Positions 42,744-51,902 are shown, counted from the first letter of the stretch. The stretch: DNA of 64,000 nt from Streptomyces tendae (GCF_014650435.1 NZ_BMUY01000021.1:61276-125275); one strand, 5' to 3'. Made by a program: numbers and translations. Notes: generated by a model not told the origin, from the letters alone.

Positions 42744-43742
42744 CTACAAGAACGCGAGATTGACCACCCAGAACGACACCGCGGCCACCACCGCGGCCGC
42801 GGGCATCGTGATGAACCACCCCATGATGATGTTCTTCGCGACCCCCCACCGCACGGCGTTGACCCGCTTCGTCGCCCCCACGCCCATGATCGCCGAGGTG
42901 ATCACGTGCGTCGTGGAGATCGGCGCGTGGAAGATGAAGGCCGACCCGAACATGATCGAGGCCCCCGTCGTCTCCGCGGCGAACCCCTGCGGCGGGTCCA
43001 GCTCGATGATCTTCCGTCCCAGCGTCCGCATGATCCGCCAGCCACCGGCGTACGTCCCCGCGGACAGCATCAGCGCGCAGGCGAGCTTCACCCACACCGG
43101 GATCGGGTCGCCGTAGTCCTCGACGTCGGCGATGACCAGCGCCATCACGACGATGCCCATCGTCTTCTGCGCGTCCTGCAGGCCGTGCCCCAGCGCCATG
43201 CCCGCCGCCGACACGGTCTGCGCGATGCGGAAGCCGCGCTTGGCCTTGTGCGGATTGGCCCGCCGGAAGATCCACATGATGGCGGTCATCACCAGGTAAC
43301 CGGCGAGCAGACCGATCACCGGCGACACGAACATGGGGATGACGATCTTGTCGACGACCCCGTGCCAGTACACGGTCGTACTCCCGGCCAGCGCGGCGCC
43401 GACCATGCCGCCGAACAGCGCGTGCGACGAGGACGAGGGCAGCCCGAAGTACCAGGTGATGAGGTTCCAGACGATGGCGCCCACGAGCGCCGCGAAGAGG
43501 ATCCCCATCCCCTTCGAACCCTCGGGGGTCTCGATCACCCCCTCACTGACGGTCTTGGCGACCCCGGATCCCATGAACGCACCGGCCAGGTTCATGACCG
43601 CGGCCATGGCGAGCGCCGCCCGCGGCGTCAGCGCACGCGTCGACACGGAGGTGGCGATCGCGTTGGCCGAATCGTGGAATCCGTTGGTGTACGTGAAGAA
43701 GAGCGCGACCCCGATGGTCACGACCAGAGCAAAGGTGTCCAT
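42744..43742 (-). CDS. pit: Low-affinity inorganic phosphate transporter (PiT family)
   Basis: A 332-aa PiT permease with about ten spans. Both halves of the duplicated PHO4 signature are visible: GFHDSANAIATSV near residue 21, and the second half near ISTTHVITSAIMGVG. It imports metal-phosphate with H+. It starts 7 bp after the DUF47 gene, the usual Pit operon order. Confidence 0.94.
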   Translation of the reverse strand: MDTFALVVTIGVALFFTYTNGFHDSANAIATSVSTRALTPRAALAMAAVMNLAGAFMGSGVAKTVSEGVIETPEGSKGMGILFAALVGAIVWNLITWYFGLPSSSSHALFGGMVGAALAGSTTVYWHGVVDKIVIPMFVSPVIGLLAGYLVMTAIMWIFRRANPHKAKRGFRIAQTVSAAGMALGHGLQDAQKTMGIVVMALVIADVEDYGDPIPVWVKLACALMLSAGTYAGGWRIMRTLGRKIIELDPPQGFAAETTGASIMFGSAFIFHAPISTTHVITSAIMGVGATKRVNAVRWGVAKNIIMGWFITMPAAAVVAAVSFWVVNLAFL

Positions 43743-43749
43743 GAACGGC

Positions 43750-44370
43750 TCAGGACTCCTTGACGGCGATGGTCTCCACCGTGTTCGCCACGTGCTCGAA
43801 CGCGTCGGCCGCTTCCTCCAGCACGTCCACGATCTGCTTCAGCTTCAGCACCTCGATGGCCTCGTACTTGCCGTTGAAGAGGTGGGCGAGCAGCTTGCGG
43901 TGGATCTGGTCGGCCTGGTTCTCCAGGCGGTTGACCTCGATCCAGTACTCGGTGAGGTTGTCCATGGTGCGCAGGTTCGGCATGGCCTCGGCGGTCAGCT
44001 CGGCGGCCCGCGCCAGCACCTCGATCTGCTGCTCGACACCCTTGGGCAGTTCCTCGATGTTGTAGAGGACGACCAGGTCGACGGCCTCCTCCATGAAGTC
44101 CATGATGTCGTCGAGGGACGAGGCGAGGTTGTAGATGTCCTCGCGGTCGAAGGGCGTGATGAACGAGGAGTTCAGCTGATGGAAGATCGCGTGCGTGGCG
44201 TCGTCACCCGCGTGTTCGGCGGCCCGCATACGCTCTGCGATCTCGGCCCGGGCGGATGCGTCCGCCCCGAGCAGTTCCATCAGGAGCTTGGAGCCCGTGA
44301 CGATGTTGTCCGCGGAAGCGGCGAACATGTCGTAGAAGCTCGTCTCCCTGGGGGTCAGACGAAAGCGCAC
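43750..44370 (-). CDS. DUF47 / PhoU-like Pit accessory protein
   Basis: A 206-aa all-helical protein of the DUF47 (YkaA) family. It carries PhoU-like metal-binding repeats such as ITPFDREDIYNLASSLDDIMD (read around residues 71-91) and EHAGDDATH. Its gene is almost always paired with pit, and the protein is thought to modulate Pit transport. The start is GTG/ATG at 44368-44370. Confidence 0.92.
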   Translation of the reverse strand: MRFRLTPRETSFYDMFAASADNIVTGSKLLMELLGADASARAEIAERMRAAEHAGDDATHAIFHQLNSSFITPFDREDIYNLASSLDDIMDFMEEAVDLVVLYNIEELPKGVEQQIEVLARAAELTAEAMPNLRTMDNLTEYWIEVNRLENQADQIHRKLLAHLFNGKYEAIEVLKLKQIVDVLEEAADAFEHVANTVETIAVKES

Positions 44371-44534
44371 GTGGGGTCCTCGGGGTGCATCGGTTTCGGT
44401 CAGGCTGATGCTAGGCGCATCATCCGGCCACTGCTATCGGCCGTCCACCAGTGTCGCCCATCAGGCAGAGTGATGAGCAGGGGGGCGACGTCGGCCGCTC
44501 CGGCAAGGGCCCCCTACCCGGGAAAGTTCGTTAC

Positions 44535-44557
44535 CATATACCCACCAGGGGTATATG
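44535..44557 (+). promoter_or_regulatory. CsoR operator palindrome
   Basis: CATATACCC (44535-44543) and GGGTATATG (44549-44557) form a perfect 9+5+9 inverted repeat, 19 bp before the csoR start. It matches the TACCC-type CsoR copper operator reported for Streptomyces, so csoR is probably autoregulated. Confidence 0.85.
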
Positions 44558-44576
44558 TCCGTAATTGGAGGACGCG

Positions 44577-44966
44577 ATGACGACCACCGAGGCCGGCGCG
44601 GGTGCGCCCTCCCCCGCCGTGGAGCAGACGCCGCACCAGGCCGAGACGGACGGCACGGACATCGTGACCGACCACGACCGCGGTGTGCACGGCTACCACA
44701 AACAGAAGGACGAGCACCTCAAGCGCCTGCGCCGCATCGAGGGCCAGATCCGCGGCCTGCAGCGGATGGTCGACGAGGACGTCTACTGCATCGACATACT
44801 GACCCAGGTCTCCGCCTCCACCAAGGCCCTGCAGTCCTTCGCGCTGCAACTGCTGGAGGAGCACCTGCGCCACTGCGTCGCCGACGCGGCCCTCAAGGGC
44901 GGCAACGAGATCGACGCGAAGGTGGAAGAGGCGACGAAGGCCATCGGCCGCCTACTGCGTACGTGA
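44577..44966 (+). CDS. csoR: CsoR, copper-sensing repressor
   Basis: A 129-aa DUF156 protein. The Cu(I) ligands of CsoR are all present: Cys71, His96 and Cys100 (H-x3-C). An N-terminal extension of ~40 residues is typical of Streptomyces CsoR. Apo-protein represses, and Cu(I) releases it. ATG 44577 follows GGAGG and a palindromic operator. No copper ATPase or chaperone is adjacent, so it acts in trans. Its 3' end overlaps a small convergent gene. Confidence 0.93.
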   Translation: MTTTEAGAGAPSPAVEQTPHQAETDGTDIVTDHDRGVHGYHKQKDEHLKRLRRIEGQIRGLQRMVDEDVYCIDILTQVSASTKALQSFALQLLEEHLRHCVADAALKGGNEIDAKVEEATKAIGRLLRT

Positions 44967-45116
44967 CCGCTCCTCGGCGACGCGCAGCACCTCGTCGATG
45001 CTCTCCAGGCTGAGCCGCTCCCGGGCGGCCGACGCCGCGATGATCAGCTCGCCGCACAGCTCGATCTCGGCGAGGGCCACGTGGTCCTGAACCGCCGTAC
45101 CGCCGACCGGAGCCAC
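44952..45116 (-). CDS. Small helical protein, 54 aa, unknown
   Basis: GTG 45114-45116 is preceded by GAGGTGA five bases away, a near-perfect ribosome-binding site; an earlier GTG at 45123-45125 would give 57 aa. The product is helical (DHVALAEIELCGELIIAASA, then RERLSLESIDEVLRVAEERS) with one Cys. The 3' end overlaps csoR by 15 bp on the opposite strand. No family is recognised. The strong RBS and codon bias support it. Confidence 0.7.
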   Translation of the reverse strand: MAPVGGTAVQDHVALAEIELCGELIIAASAARERLSLESIDEVLRVAEERSRTQ

Positions 45117-45193
45117 ACGCGTCACCTCGTCTCTGCCGTCACCGACTTCCTAGAGTAGGGAGCGGCCTACACACCGCGCATGGCACGGAAGGG

Positions 45194-46150
45194 CTAGTTC
45201 TTGCCGTCGCCCACCGCACCGGAGCCCTCTCCGGGTCCGCCCGTGCCGCCCGGCTCGCCGGACTCGCCGGGCTCGGCGGCGATCTTGCCGGCGTAGATGT
45301 CCTGCTCCTCGGGCAACCGTACGCGGACGGCGGCGCCGAAGTCGTAGAGCAGCGTCGTCGAGGCGACGTCCACGATGCCGGTACCGTCCCGGCGCCCGTT
45401 GGCGAAGCTGAAGCGGTGCCGGACCTTGCGGATACGGCCCTCGTCGTCGAGGTAGGCGTCGAAGGGCACCTCGGCGGTGGCGAACCCCTGGGCCGCCGCG
45501 GCCAGCGCCTTCCTGTTGCCCTCCGATGCCCCGCGCGCCGCCCGCGCCAGATCGGCGGTCCCCCGGTAGTGCCGCACCGCGGTACCGGCGACCTCCGTGC
45601 GCTCCACGAACGTCGCCGTCCGCGTCCCCCGCAGCACCTCGGCGGCGGCGAACGGATCCGTCGCCCCGCCGGTCACCAGGTTCCCGTCGGACAACGAGTC
45701 GGTCTCCACCCGCACCCACTTGTCGTCGGGGACACCGGCGCCCCGGTTCTTCATGAACAGAGCCCCCGGGGCAAGCAGCTCGGTGATCGGCCGGTGCTCA
45801 CTCGTCCCCGCCGGGTCCTGGGGCAGCCGCACCTTCAACTGCCCGAGCCGCTCCTCGAAGTCGTACACACCCTCGCCCCGGATGGTCACCCGCGTCCCGC
45901 CGCTGGCCATCTGCATCGCGGTACGCGCCTTGGCGCTCCCGGCGGCCACCAGCCGGTCGGCGGCCCGGTGCAGCGCGGCGACCGGGTCCCCGCCGTCCGC
46001 CCCCTGGACCGCGGCTCCCTCTCCGGAGCACCCGGCGCCGGTAAGACAGACGCAGACCACACCGCCGACGAGGGCGAGAGCGCCGCCCGCCCTCCGACTC
46101 CGCAGCTCCCGCTTCCGCTCCCGCCCGACCATCGCCACCTGCTGTCCCAC
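45194..46150 (-). CDS. Putative lipoprotein with LppX/LprG-like domain
   Basis: A 318-aa exported protein. The N-terminal signal (basic start, then GGALALVGGVVCVCLTGAGC) ends in a lipobox-like GAGC around Cys41. The body resembles LolA/LprG-type lipid- or polymer-binding folds (GEGVYDFEERLGQLKVRL, YDFGAAVRVRLP). The tail is Gly/Pro/Glu-rich. GTG 46148-46150 is the outer start; ATG 46130-46132 with AGGTGG upstream is equally good. The role is unknown. Confidence 0.8.
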   Translation of the reverse strand: MGQQVAMVGRERKRELRSRRAGGALALVGGVVCVCLTGAGCSGEGAAVQGADGGDPVAALHRAADRLVAAGSAKARTAMQMASGGTRVTIRGEGVYDFEERLGQLKVRLPQDPAGTSEHRPITELLAPGALFMKNRGAGVPDDKWVRVETDSLSDGNLVTGGATDPFAAAEVLRGTRTATFVERTEVAGTAVRHYRGTADLARAARGASEGNRKALAAAAQGFATAEVPFDAYLDDEGRIRKVRHRFSFANGRRDGTGIVDVASTTLLYDFGAAVRVRLPEEQDIYAGKIAAEPGESGEPGGTGGPGEGSGAVGDGKN

Positions 46151-46223
46151 GCCGTCACGCCCGTTCCGGACCCCCTGCCGTCCCGCTTAACGAGGGGCAG
46201 GCGACCCCGGTAACGTTGTGGGC

Positions 46224-46394
46224 GTGGCGCAGCAGGACGGTCTCGAAGCCCCCGGGGACGCCCCGGAACACCTCACGACAACGGTCGAACAAGGCCCCTT
46301 CTGCCTGGCCCGCTGCACCTGCGGCTGGCGAGGCCCGGCCCGCAGAGCCAGAAGCCAGGCCCGCACAGACGCCCAAACCCACACCACCACCTAG
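46224..46394 (+). CDS. Small Cys-containing protein, 56 aa
   Basis: GTG 46224 opens a 56-codon frame ending at TAG 46392-46394. The centre reads GPFCLARCTCGWRGPARRAR, with Cys28, Cys32 and Cys34 (C-x3-C-x-C) and a following Trp/Arg patch; the tail is Thr/Ala/Arg-rich. The pattern suggests a metal- or redox-active knuckle. Other Streptomyces appear to carry similar short proteins. Function unknown. Confidence 0.72.
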   Translation: MAQQDGLEAPGDAPEHLTTTVEQGPFCLARCTCGWRGPARRARSQARTDAQTHTTT

Positions 46395-46429
46395 CCCCCC
46401 GGCAGCTGCGGGCAGTCGACGCCGCCGTC

Positions 46430-46489
46430 GCTGCGGGCAGTCGTGCCGCTGGGGCGGCACGGGTGGGCGCAGCGGCACCCGCCCAGCGC
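46430..46489. repeat. Intergenic hairpin repeat element, copy 2
   Basis: A 60-bp element with an inner stem GTGCCGC/GCGGCAC (46443-46449 and 46454-46460) and outer arms GCTGCG/CGCAGC (46430-46435 and 46468-46473). A further partial start of the unit lies at 46405-46417. It shares long identical stretches with 42612-42704. Confidence 0.8.
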
Positions 46490-46607
46490 GGCAAGCACCC
46501 ACGCCGTACATCCGTACCCCCGTGCACCCGTACAGCCGACGCCCAGGGAACCCCGCCCCCCACACCCCCGTCTCCCCCCAAGACCCCCCACGAGACGCGG
46601 AGGCGAC

Positions 46608-48212
46608 ATGCACCGGCGCACATTCCTCACCACCACCACAGCCACCACCCTGGCAGCAGCCACAACCGCCTGCACAGGCAAGCACCAGTCCCCAGGCACC
46701 GACTCCAAAGCGACCGCAGCCACAACCACACGCACAACCACACGCACAGCCAACGTCGGCAACAGCGCAACCCTCACCCCCAAGGCCCCCACCCCCAAGC
46801 CCCCCGCCACCTGGACCGCCCTCGCCAAATCCCTGGACGGCCCTCTGGTCCGCCCCGGCGACCGCACCTGGAAAACGGCCCACCAGCTCTACAACACCCG
46901 CTTCGACACCCTGAAACCCGCCGCCGTCGCCTACGCCGCCCACCCCGACGACATCCGCACCGCCCTCTCCTACGCCCGCGCCCACCACATCCCCGTGGCG
47001 ATCCGCAACGGCGGCCACTCCTACGCGGGTTGGTCCTCCGGCGACGGCCGCCTGATCATCGACGTCTCGAAACTGAACCGCGTCCGCGCCTCCGCCGGCG
47101 AGGCGGTCGTCGGCGCCGGCGCCAAGCTGATCGACGTCTACCGCGCCCTCGCCGCGAAGGGCGTGACCGTCCCGGCCGGCTCCTGCCCCACCGTCGGCAT
47201 CTCCGGCCTCACCCTCGGCGGCGGCCACGGCGTCGTCTCCCGCGCCTACGGCCTGACCTGCGACAGCCTCACCCGGGCCACCCTGATCACGGCCGACGGC
47301 AAGGAGATCACCGCCGACGCGGCGGGCGACCACAAGGAGCTCTTCTGGGCCCTGCGCGGCGCGGGCAACGGCAACTTCGGCATCGTCACGGAGTTCCACT
47401 TCCGCACCCACCCCGCCCCCAGAGCCGTATCGGCGTACATGACCTGGCCCTGGCGGAAGGCGGCCGCGGCGGTCCGCGCCTGGCAGGAGTGGGGTCCCGG
47501 CCAGCCCGACGAGATCTGGTCCTCCCTCCACCTGGCCGCGGCCCCCGGCCACACCCCCACCCTGTCGGTCTCGGCCTTCTCCCTCGGCTCCTACGGCGAA
47601 CTCCAGAACGCCGTCGACCGCCTGGCCGACCGCATCGGCTCGTCCGCGAGCCACGTCTCCCTCAAACGCCGTACGTACGAGGAGTCGATGGAGATGTACG
47701 CGGGCTGCTCGTCCTTCTCGACCGACGCCCGCTGCCACCTCCCGGGCTCGGCGCCCGGACACTCCCCGGAGGGCTCGCTGGGCCGCGAGACCTACGCCGC
47801 CCGCTCGGACTTCTACGACCGCTCGATCCCGCCCGCCGGCATCAAGGCCCTGCTCGCGCAGCTCCCGCAGGTGCGCGGCGGCGCCGGCAGCATCGCGTTC
47901 ACGGCGCTCGGCGGGGCGGTGAACCGCGTCTCCCCGACGGCCACCGCGTTCGTGCACCGGCGCTCCCGGATGCTGGCCCAGTACCTCGTCTCGTGGCGGC
48001 CGGGCACGAGCGGAAAGGCACCGCAGTCCTGGCTGGATTCCGCCTACGGCGCGATGCGCCCGTACGCCTCGGGCGCCGCCTACCAGAACTACGCGGACCC
48101 GGATCTGACGGACTGGCGGACGGCCTACTACGGAGACGCGGCCCCGCGCCTGGCGCGTCTGAAGCACCAGTACGACCCGGACCGCGTCTTCACCTACCCG
48201 CAGGCACTGTGA
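46608..48212 (+). CDS. Exported FAD-linked oxidoreductase (berberine-bridge-enzyme type)
   Basis: A 534-aa protein with a twin-arginine signal (MHRRTFLTTTTA) and a Cys at 22 that could be lipidated (TTACTG). The PCMH FAD domain spans about residues 100-275, with His137 in RNGGHSYAG and Cys193 in SCPTVGISG placed for bicovalent flavin attachment. The C-terminal BBE domain ends YDPDRVFTYPQAL. It oxidises alcohols or sugars with O2; the substrate is unknown. ATG 46608 has GGAGG upstream. Confidence 0.92.
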   Translation: MHRRTFLTTTTATTLAAATTACTGKHQSPGTDSKATAATTTRTTTRTANVGNSATLTPKAPTPKPPATWTALAKSLDGPLVRPGDRTWKTAHQLYNTRFDTLKPAAVAYAAHPDDIRTALSYARAHHIPVAIRNGGHSYAGWSSGDGRLIIDVSKLNRVRASAGEAVVGAGAKLIDVYRALAAKGVTVPAGSCPTVGISGLTLGGGHGVVSRAYGLTCDSLTRATLITADGKEITADAAGDHKELFWALRGAGNGNFGIVTEFHFRTHPAPRAVSAYMTWPWRKAAAAVRAWQEWGPGQPDEIWSSLHLAAAPGHTPTLSVSAFSLGSYGELQNAVDRLADRIGSSASHVSLKRRTYEESMEMYAGCSSFSTDARCHLPGSAPGHSPEGSLGRETYAARSDFYDRSIPPAGIKALLAQLPQVRGGAGSIAFTALGGAVNRVSPTATAFVHRRSRMLAQYLVSWRPGTSGKAPQSWLDSAYGAMRPYASGAAYQNYADPDLTDWRTAYYGDAAPRLARLKHQYDPDRVFTYPQAL

Positions 48213-48223
48213 CCGTCAGAGCG

Positions 48224-48940
48224 TCAGGCGGCGAGATCCCGCTCGCCCGACGCCTCGGCGGCACTCTCCTTGCGCGCCCCGGGGATCACCGCACCGCGCC
48301 CGGCGGCACCCGCCCGCCCTCGCGCGCTGATCAGCCACCCCACCCGGGGCGAACGCTCGACGGCCCGGGTCAGCGGCGTCAGCAGGGCCATGGCGACCGG
48401 CGACAGCAGCAGCGCGACGGCCGTACCGAGGGCGAACCCGCCCACGACGTCGGTCGGGTAGTGCACGCCCATGTAGACCCGGGCGAAGCCGCCGAACAGG
48501 GCCAGCACGATCGCGGCGATCCCGAACTTCCGGTTGGCGACGAACAGTCCGACCGCCAGGGCCATGCAGAGCGTGGCGTGGTCGCTCACGAACGAGAAGT
48601 CGTTCTTCCCCTCCACGAGCACTTCGAGCCCGTCGTGCGACTTGAAGGGCCGCGGCCGCTCGACGAACCCCCGTATCGGCACGTTGACGAGTACGGCGAC
48701 TCCGGCGGCGAGCGGTGCCCACACCAGCGCTGCCACGTTCGAGGCCGCGTCCTCGCCGCCCCGCCGGCGCACGCCCCACCAGCACCACAGCACCAGCAGC
48801 ACGATCGCGAACAGCAGTCCGTACTCACCGACGAACTCCATGACCCGGTCGAACCAGTGCGGCGCGTCCTTGGCCAGGCCGTTGATGTCGTAGAGCAGCT
48901 CGACGTCGGGGTTCGACCCGGATTCGGCGAGTCCAGCCAT
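48224..48940 (-). CDS. PAP2-family membrane phosphatase
   Basis: A 238-aa membrane protein with six likely spans and the three PAP2 motifs: K/R-x6-RP near VERPRPF (the first Lys is degenerate), SDHATL, and R-x5-H-x3-D as RVYMGVHYPTD. It dephosphorylates a lipid such as undecaprenyl pyrophosphate or phosphatidic acid on the outer face. The basic C-terminus is disordered. It is convergent with the flavoprotein gene, with 11 bp between stops. Confidence 0.92.
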   Translation of the reverse strand: MAGLAESGSNPDVELLYDINGLAKDAPHWFDRVMEFVGEYGLLFAIVLLVLWCWWGVRRRGGEDAASNVAALVWAPLAAGVAVLVNVPIRGFVERPRPFKSHDGLEVLVEGKNDFSFVSDHATLCMALAVGLFVANRKFGIAAIVLALFGGFARVYMGVHYPTDVVGGFALGTAVALLLSPVAMALLTPLTRAVERSPRVGWLISARGRAGAAGRGAVIPGARKESAAEASGERDLAA

Positions 48941-49146
48941 GGTGCTGCGGCCCCTTCGTCATGTCCTCCGGCGCACCGAACGCACGCCTCTTCTGCCACC
49001 CCCGTGGTCAGCTGTACGTCAACAGGAACGCACGGTCCCCATTGATACGTTCCACACTCCACTGAATGATCACGCAGACGTTATCGAAGAGAGACACGTC
49101 ACTGCAGCTCAGGGCAGGGTTTCACGCTGGGTCCACACCCTCCCAT

Positions 49147-50151
49147 TCACACCGTGGTGGGCAGCGCTTTCGCGCCATCCTCGGTCACCCGGGTGGCCCC
49201 GAAGTAGTCGGGGGTGTCGATCGGGTCGAACCGAATGACCGCGCCCGTCCGCGGCGCGTCGATCATGTACCCGCCGCCCACGTAGATACCCACGTGCCGG
49301 ATGGCCCGCGAGTTGGTGAGGTCGTCCGAGAAGAACACCAGGTCCCCGGGGAGCAACTCGTCCCGCCCGGGGTGCGGCCCCGCGTTGTACTGGTCGTTGG
49401 CGACCCGCGGCAGTTTGATCCCCACGCTCTCGTACGCTGCCTTGGTCAGCCCCGAACAGTCGAACCGCCCACCCTGGTCGGCGGTCCCGTTCCCACCCCA
49501 CAGATACGGCGTCCCCAACTTCTTCTGCGCGTAGGCAATGGCCCCGGCGGCCTGCTCGGAGGGATCGACCCGCCCGACGGGGGCGGCGAAGCTCTTCTCC
49601 AGACTCCGAATGATCTTTACGTAGTTCTGGGTCTCGCTGATCGCGGGCACCCCGCCGGCCTTTATCACCCGGTAGGCGCCCGCGTTGTAGGCGGCGAGCA
49701 TGTTGTTGGTGGTGTCGCCGGGCACGTCCTTCACGTAGCGGGCGAGCTCGCAGTCGTACGACGCCGCCGACGGGATCGCGTCCTTCGGGTCCCAGATGTT
49801 GCGGTCACCGTCCCCGTCGCCGTCGATGCCGTGGGCCGCCCAGGTCCCCGGAATGAACTGGGCGATGCCGCGCGCGTCGGCATGGCTGACGACGTCCGGG
49901 TCCCAGCCGCTCTCCTGGTAGAGCTGGGCGGCGAGCAGGGCCGGGTTGATGGCCGGACACAGGTTGCCCCATCGGGCCACGAGACTTTGGTACGCGGCGG
50001 GGACCGACCCCTTGGCCAGCGTCTTGGCCCCGCCACCACCCGCCCCGCCCGAGAGGTTCCCGGCGACGAGGTACACGCCGAGGACGAGCAGCATGACGAA
50101 GCTCAGCCCGGCCCCGACCGCCGCACCACCGACCACCCACACTTTGCGCAC
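49147..50151 (-). CDS. Bifunctional lytic transglycosylase / NlpC-P60 cell-wall hydrolase
   Basis: A 334-aa exported enzyme: N-terminal membrane anchor (about 5-30), a transglycosylase domain (about 50-185) with catalytic Glu80 (YQESGWDP) and GIAQFIPGTW, then NlpC/P60 (about 200-320) with Cys232 (FDCSGL) and His in RHVGIYV. It cuts both glycan strands and stem peptides. The same domain pair is found in the VirB1-like hydrolases of Gram-positive type IV secretion systems, and a T4SS-like cluster follows a few kb away. Confidence 0.93.
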   Translation of the reverse strand: MRKVWVVGGAAVGAGLSFVMLLVLGVYLVAGNLSGGAGGGGAKTLAKGSVPAAYQSLVARWGNLCPAINPALLAAQLYQESGWDPDVVSHADARGIAQFIPGTWAAHGIDGDGDGDRNIWDPKDAIPSAASYDCELARYVKDVPGDTTNNMLAAYNAGAYRVIKAGGVPAISETQNYVKIIRSLEKSFAAPVGRVDPSEQAAGAIAYAQKKLGTPYLWGGNGTADQGGRFDCSGLTKAAYESVGIKLPRVANDQYNAGPHPGRDELLPGDLVFFSDDLTNSRAIRHVGIYVGGGYMIDAPRTGAVIRFDPIDTPDYFGATRVTEDGAKALPTTV

Positions 50152-50207
50152 GGCTCAACCCTCCCCCATGAGGACGCTGTTCAAGACGATTTCCGACCAG
50201 AGTGGCG

Positions 50208-51902
50208 CTATTTCACTGCGAACCCGGCGCAGTCGATACTCGTGTAGTCGTCGGGGGTGCGGATGTGGTGCCACTGCACGGTCCAGTCCCCCGGGTCGTT
50301 GACCAACGGAATCGCGGGCGTCCCCTGCCCCTTGATCCACTGCTGGAAGTCGTCGGGGTAGGTGACGGACTTCCACTCCCCCGGTTCACCGCCCGCGTGC
50401 AGATCGACCGGCTTGCTCAGGTAGCCGATCGTGCGGTTGTCGACCAGGATGCCCTGCACGGGTTTTCCGGTGTCCGGATCGATGTCGTGCGGCGGCTTCA
50501 CGCTGACGGTGACGTAGTACGGCTCGTCGGAGGGCGCGGGGCTGCCGTCCCGGAACCCGATCTCGACCTTGCGCCGGGGCGAGAGCAGGTCCGGGTCATT
50601 GACCTCCGGATGGTCCGGGTCGGCGATGGACCTCATGAACTTGTCCATCGCGCGCTCGCCCGCGGGCAGTTGGCACTCACGGGTTCCGGAGTTCCACAAC
50701 GTGCGATCCAGCTTGTCCCCGGCGTAGGCAGGTGCCCCGCCCTTCGCCGCTTCGGAGGCCGAAGCGGTCGGCGACGCGGTGGTGTCCGCACCGGCGGCGG
50801 AGCCCTTGCCCCCGTCTCCGTCTCCGTCATCGCCGCGCGAGGCCAGCACGAACGCGCCCGCCGCACCCACCGCGACAGCCACGGACAGGCCCACCGCCCA
50901 CGTCGCGACGCGGCGACGACGCACCGGCTCCGCCGGTTGTACGACATGCGTGGGGGTGTAGCCGTAGCCGCCGTGCGGGGCAGTGGAGGTGGGCAGGTCG
51001 TGCGGACTCACCGGAGGAGGCGGCGGAGCCGCCGCCGGGATCCGGGGTACCGCCTCGGCCAGCGGTGCGAGAGCTGCGTAGAAGGCGTCCTCGACCAGCG
51101 CCGTCCGCACCCCGCACCGTGCGATCACCTCGTCGAGCCGGGGCCGCGCGGCCGGGTCCTTGGCCACGCACGCCTCGATGAGCGCCGCGAGGCCCGGGTC
51201 CACACCGGCGGCGTCGACCGGCTCGTGCACCGCGCGGTAGCTCACCCCGGCGGGATCACCCGATCCGAACGGAGGGCGCCCGGTGGCCGCGTACGCGAGC
51301 GTCGCACCGAGCGCGAACACGTCCGCGGCCGGGCCGACCTCGTTGCGCATCAGCACCTCGGGGGCGGTGTATCCCGGGGTGCCCGGCGCGAATCCGGCCT
51401 CGGTCAGCGCGGTCTGGCCCGCTCCCCGGGCGATTCCGAAGTCGATGAGCTGCGGCCCCTGTGCGGCGAGGATGACGTTCTGCGGCTTGAGGTCCCGGTG
51501 CGTCACGCCACAGCCGTGCACCGCCGCGAGCCCCTCCGCAAGGGCCGCGAGCACTCCTCGGCAGGTCTCCGCGGGCAGCGGCCCCTGCTCCTCGACTCCA
51601 CGGCTGAGCGTCGGACCCGCCACGTACTCGGTCGCCAGCCAGTAGGGCGCGGCCTCCAACGACGCGTCGATGAGGTTCGCCGTGTACGCGCTCCGTACCG
51701 CGCCTACGGTCTCCACCTCACGCCGGAAGCGTGCCATCGCCTCAGGGCGGTCGACGATCTCATCGCGGATCACCTTGAGAGCGACCAGCCGACCACCCGG
51801 CGAGCGCCCGAGGTAGACCTGCCCCATGCCACCCGCACCCAGCCGGGCAAGCAGCGTGTACGCACCTATACGTGCGGGATCTTGAGCCTTGAGTGCCTCC
51901 AC
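50208..51902 (-). CDS. Membrane Ser/Thr protein kinase
   Basis: A 564-aa Hanks-type kinase. The kinase domain (about 10-270) has the Gly loop GAGGMGQVY, Lys43, HRDLKPQN with Asp137, DFG with Asp154 and APE. A Pro-rich linker leads to one span (about 340-362) and an extracytoplasmic domain of about 200 residues without PASTA repeats. GTG 51900-51902 is taken as the start; GTG 51927-51929 is also possible. The substrates are unknown. The next gene downstream is the cell-wall hydrolase, 57 bp away. Confidence 0.9.
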   Translation of the reverse strand: MEALKAQDPARIGAYTLLARLGAGGMGQVYLGRSPGGRLVALKVIRDEIVDRPEAMARFRREVETVGAVRSAYTANLIDASLEAAPYWLATEYVAGPTLSRGVEEQGPLPAETCRGVLAALAEGLAAVHGCGVTHRDLKPQNVILAAQGPQLIDFGIARGAGQTALTEAGFAPGTPGYTAPEVLMRNEVGPAADVFALGATLAYAATGRPPFGSGDPAGVSYRAVHEPVDAAGVDPGLAALIEACVAKDPAARPRLDEVIARCGVRTALVEDAFYAALAPLAEAVPRIPAAAPPPPPVSPHDLPTSTAPHGGYGYTPTHVVQPAEPVRRRRVATWAVGLSVAVAVGAAGAFVLASRGDDGDGDGGKGSAAGADTTASPTASASEAAKGGAPAYAGDKLDRTLWNSGTRECQLPAGERAMDKFMRSIADPDHPEVNDPDLLSPRRKVEIGFRDGSPAPSDEPYYVTVSVKPPHDIDPDTGKPVQGILVDNRTIGYLSKPVDLHAGGEPGEWKSVTYPDDFQQWIKGQGTPAIPLVNDPGDWTVQWHHIRTPDDYTSIDCAGFAVK

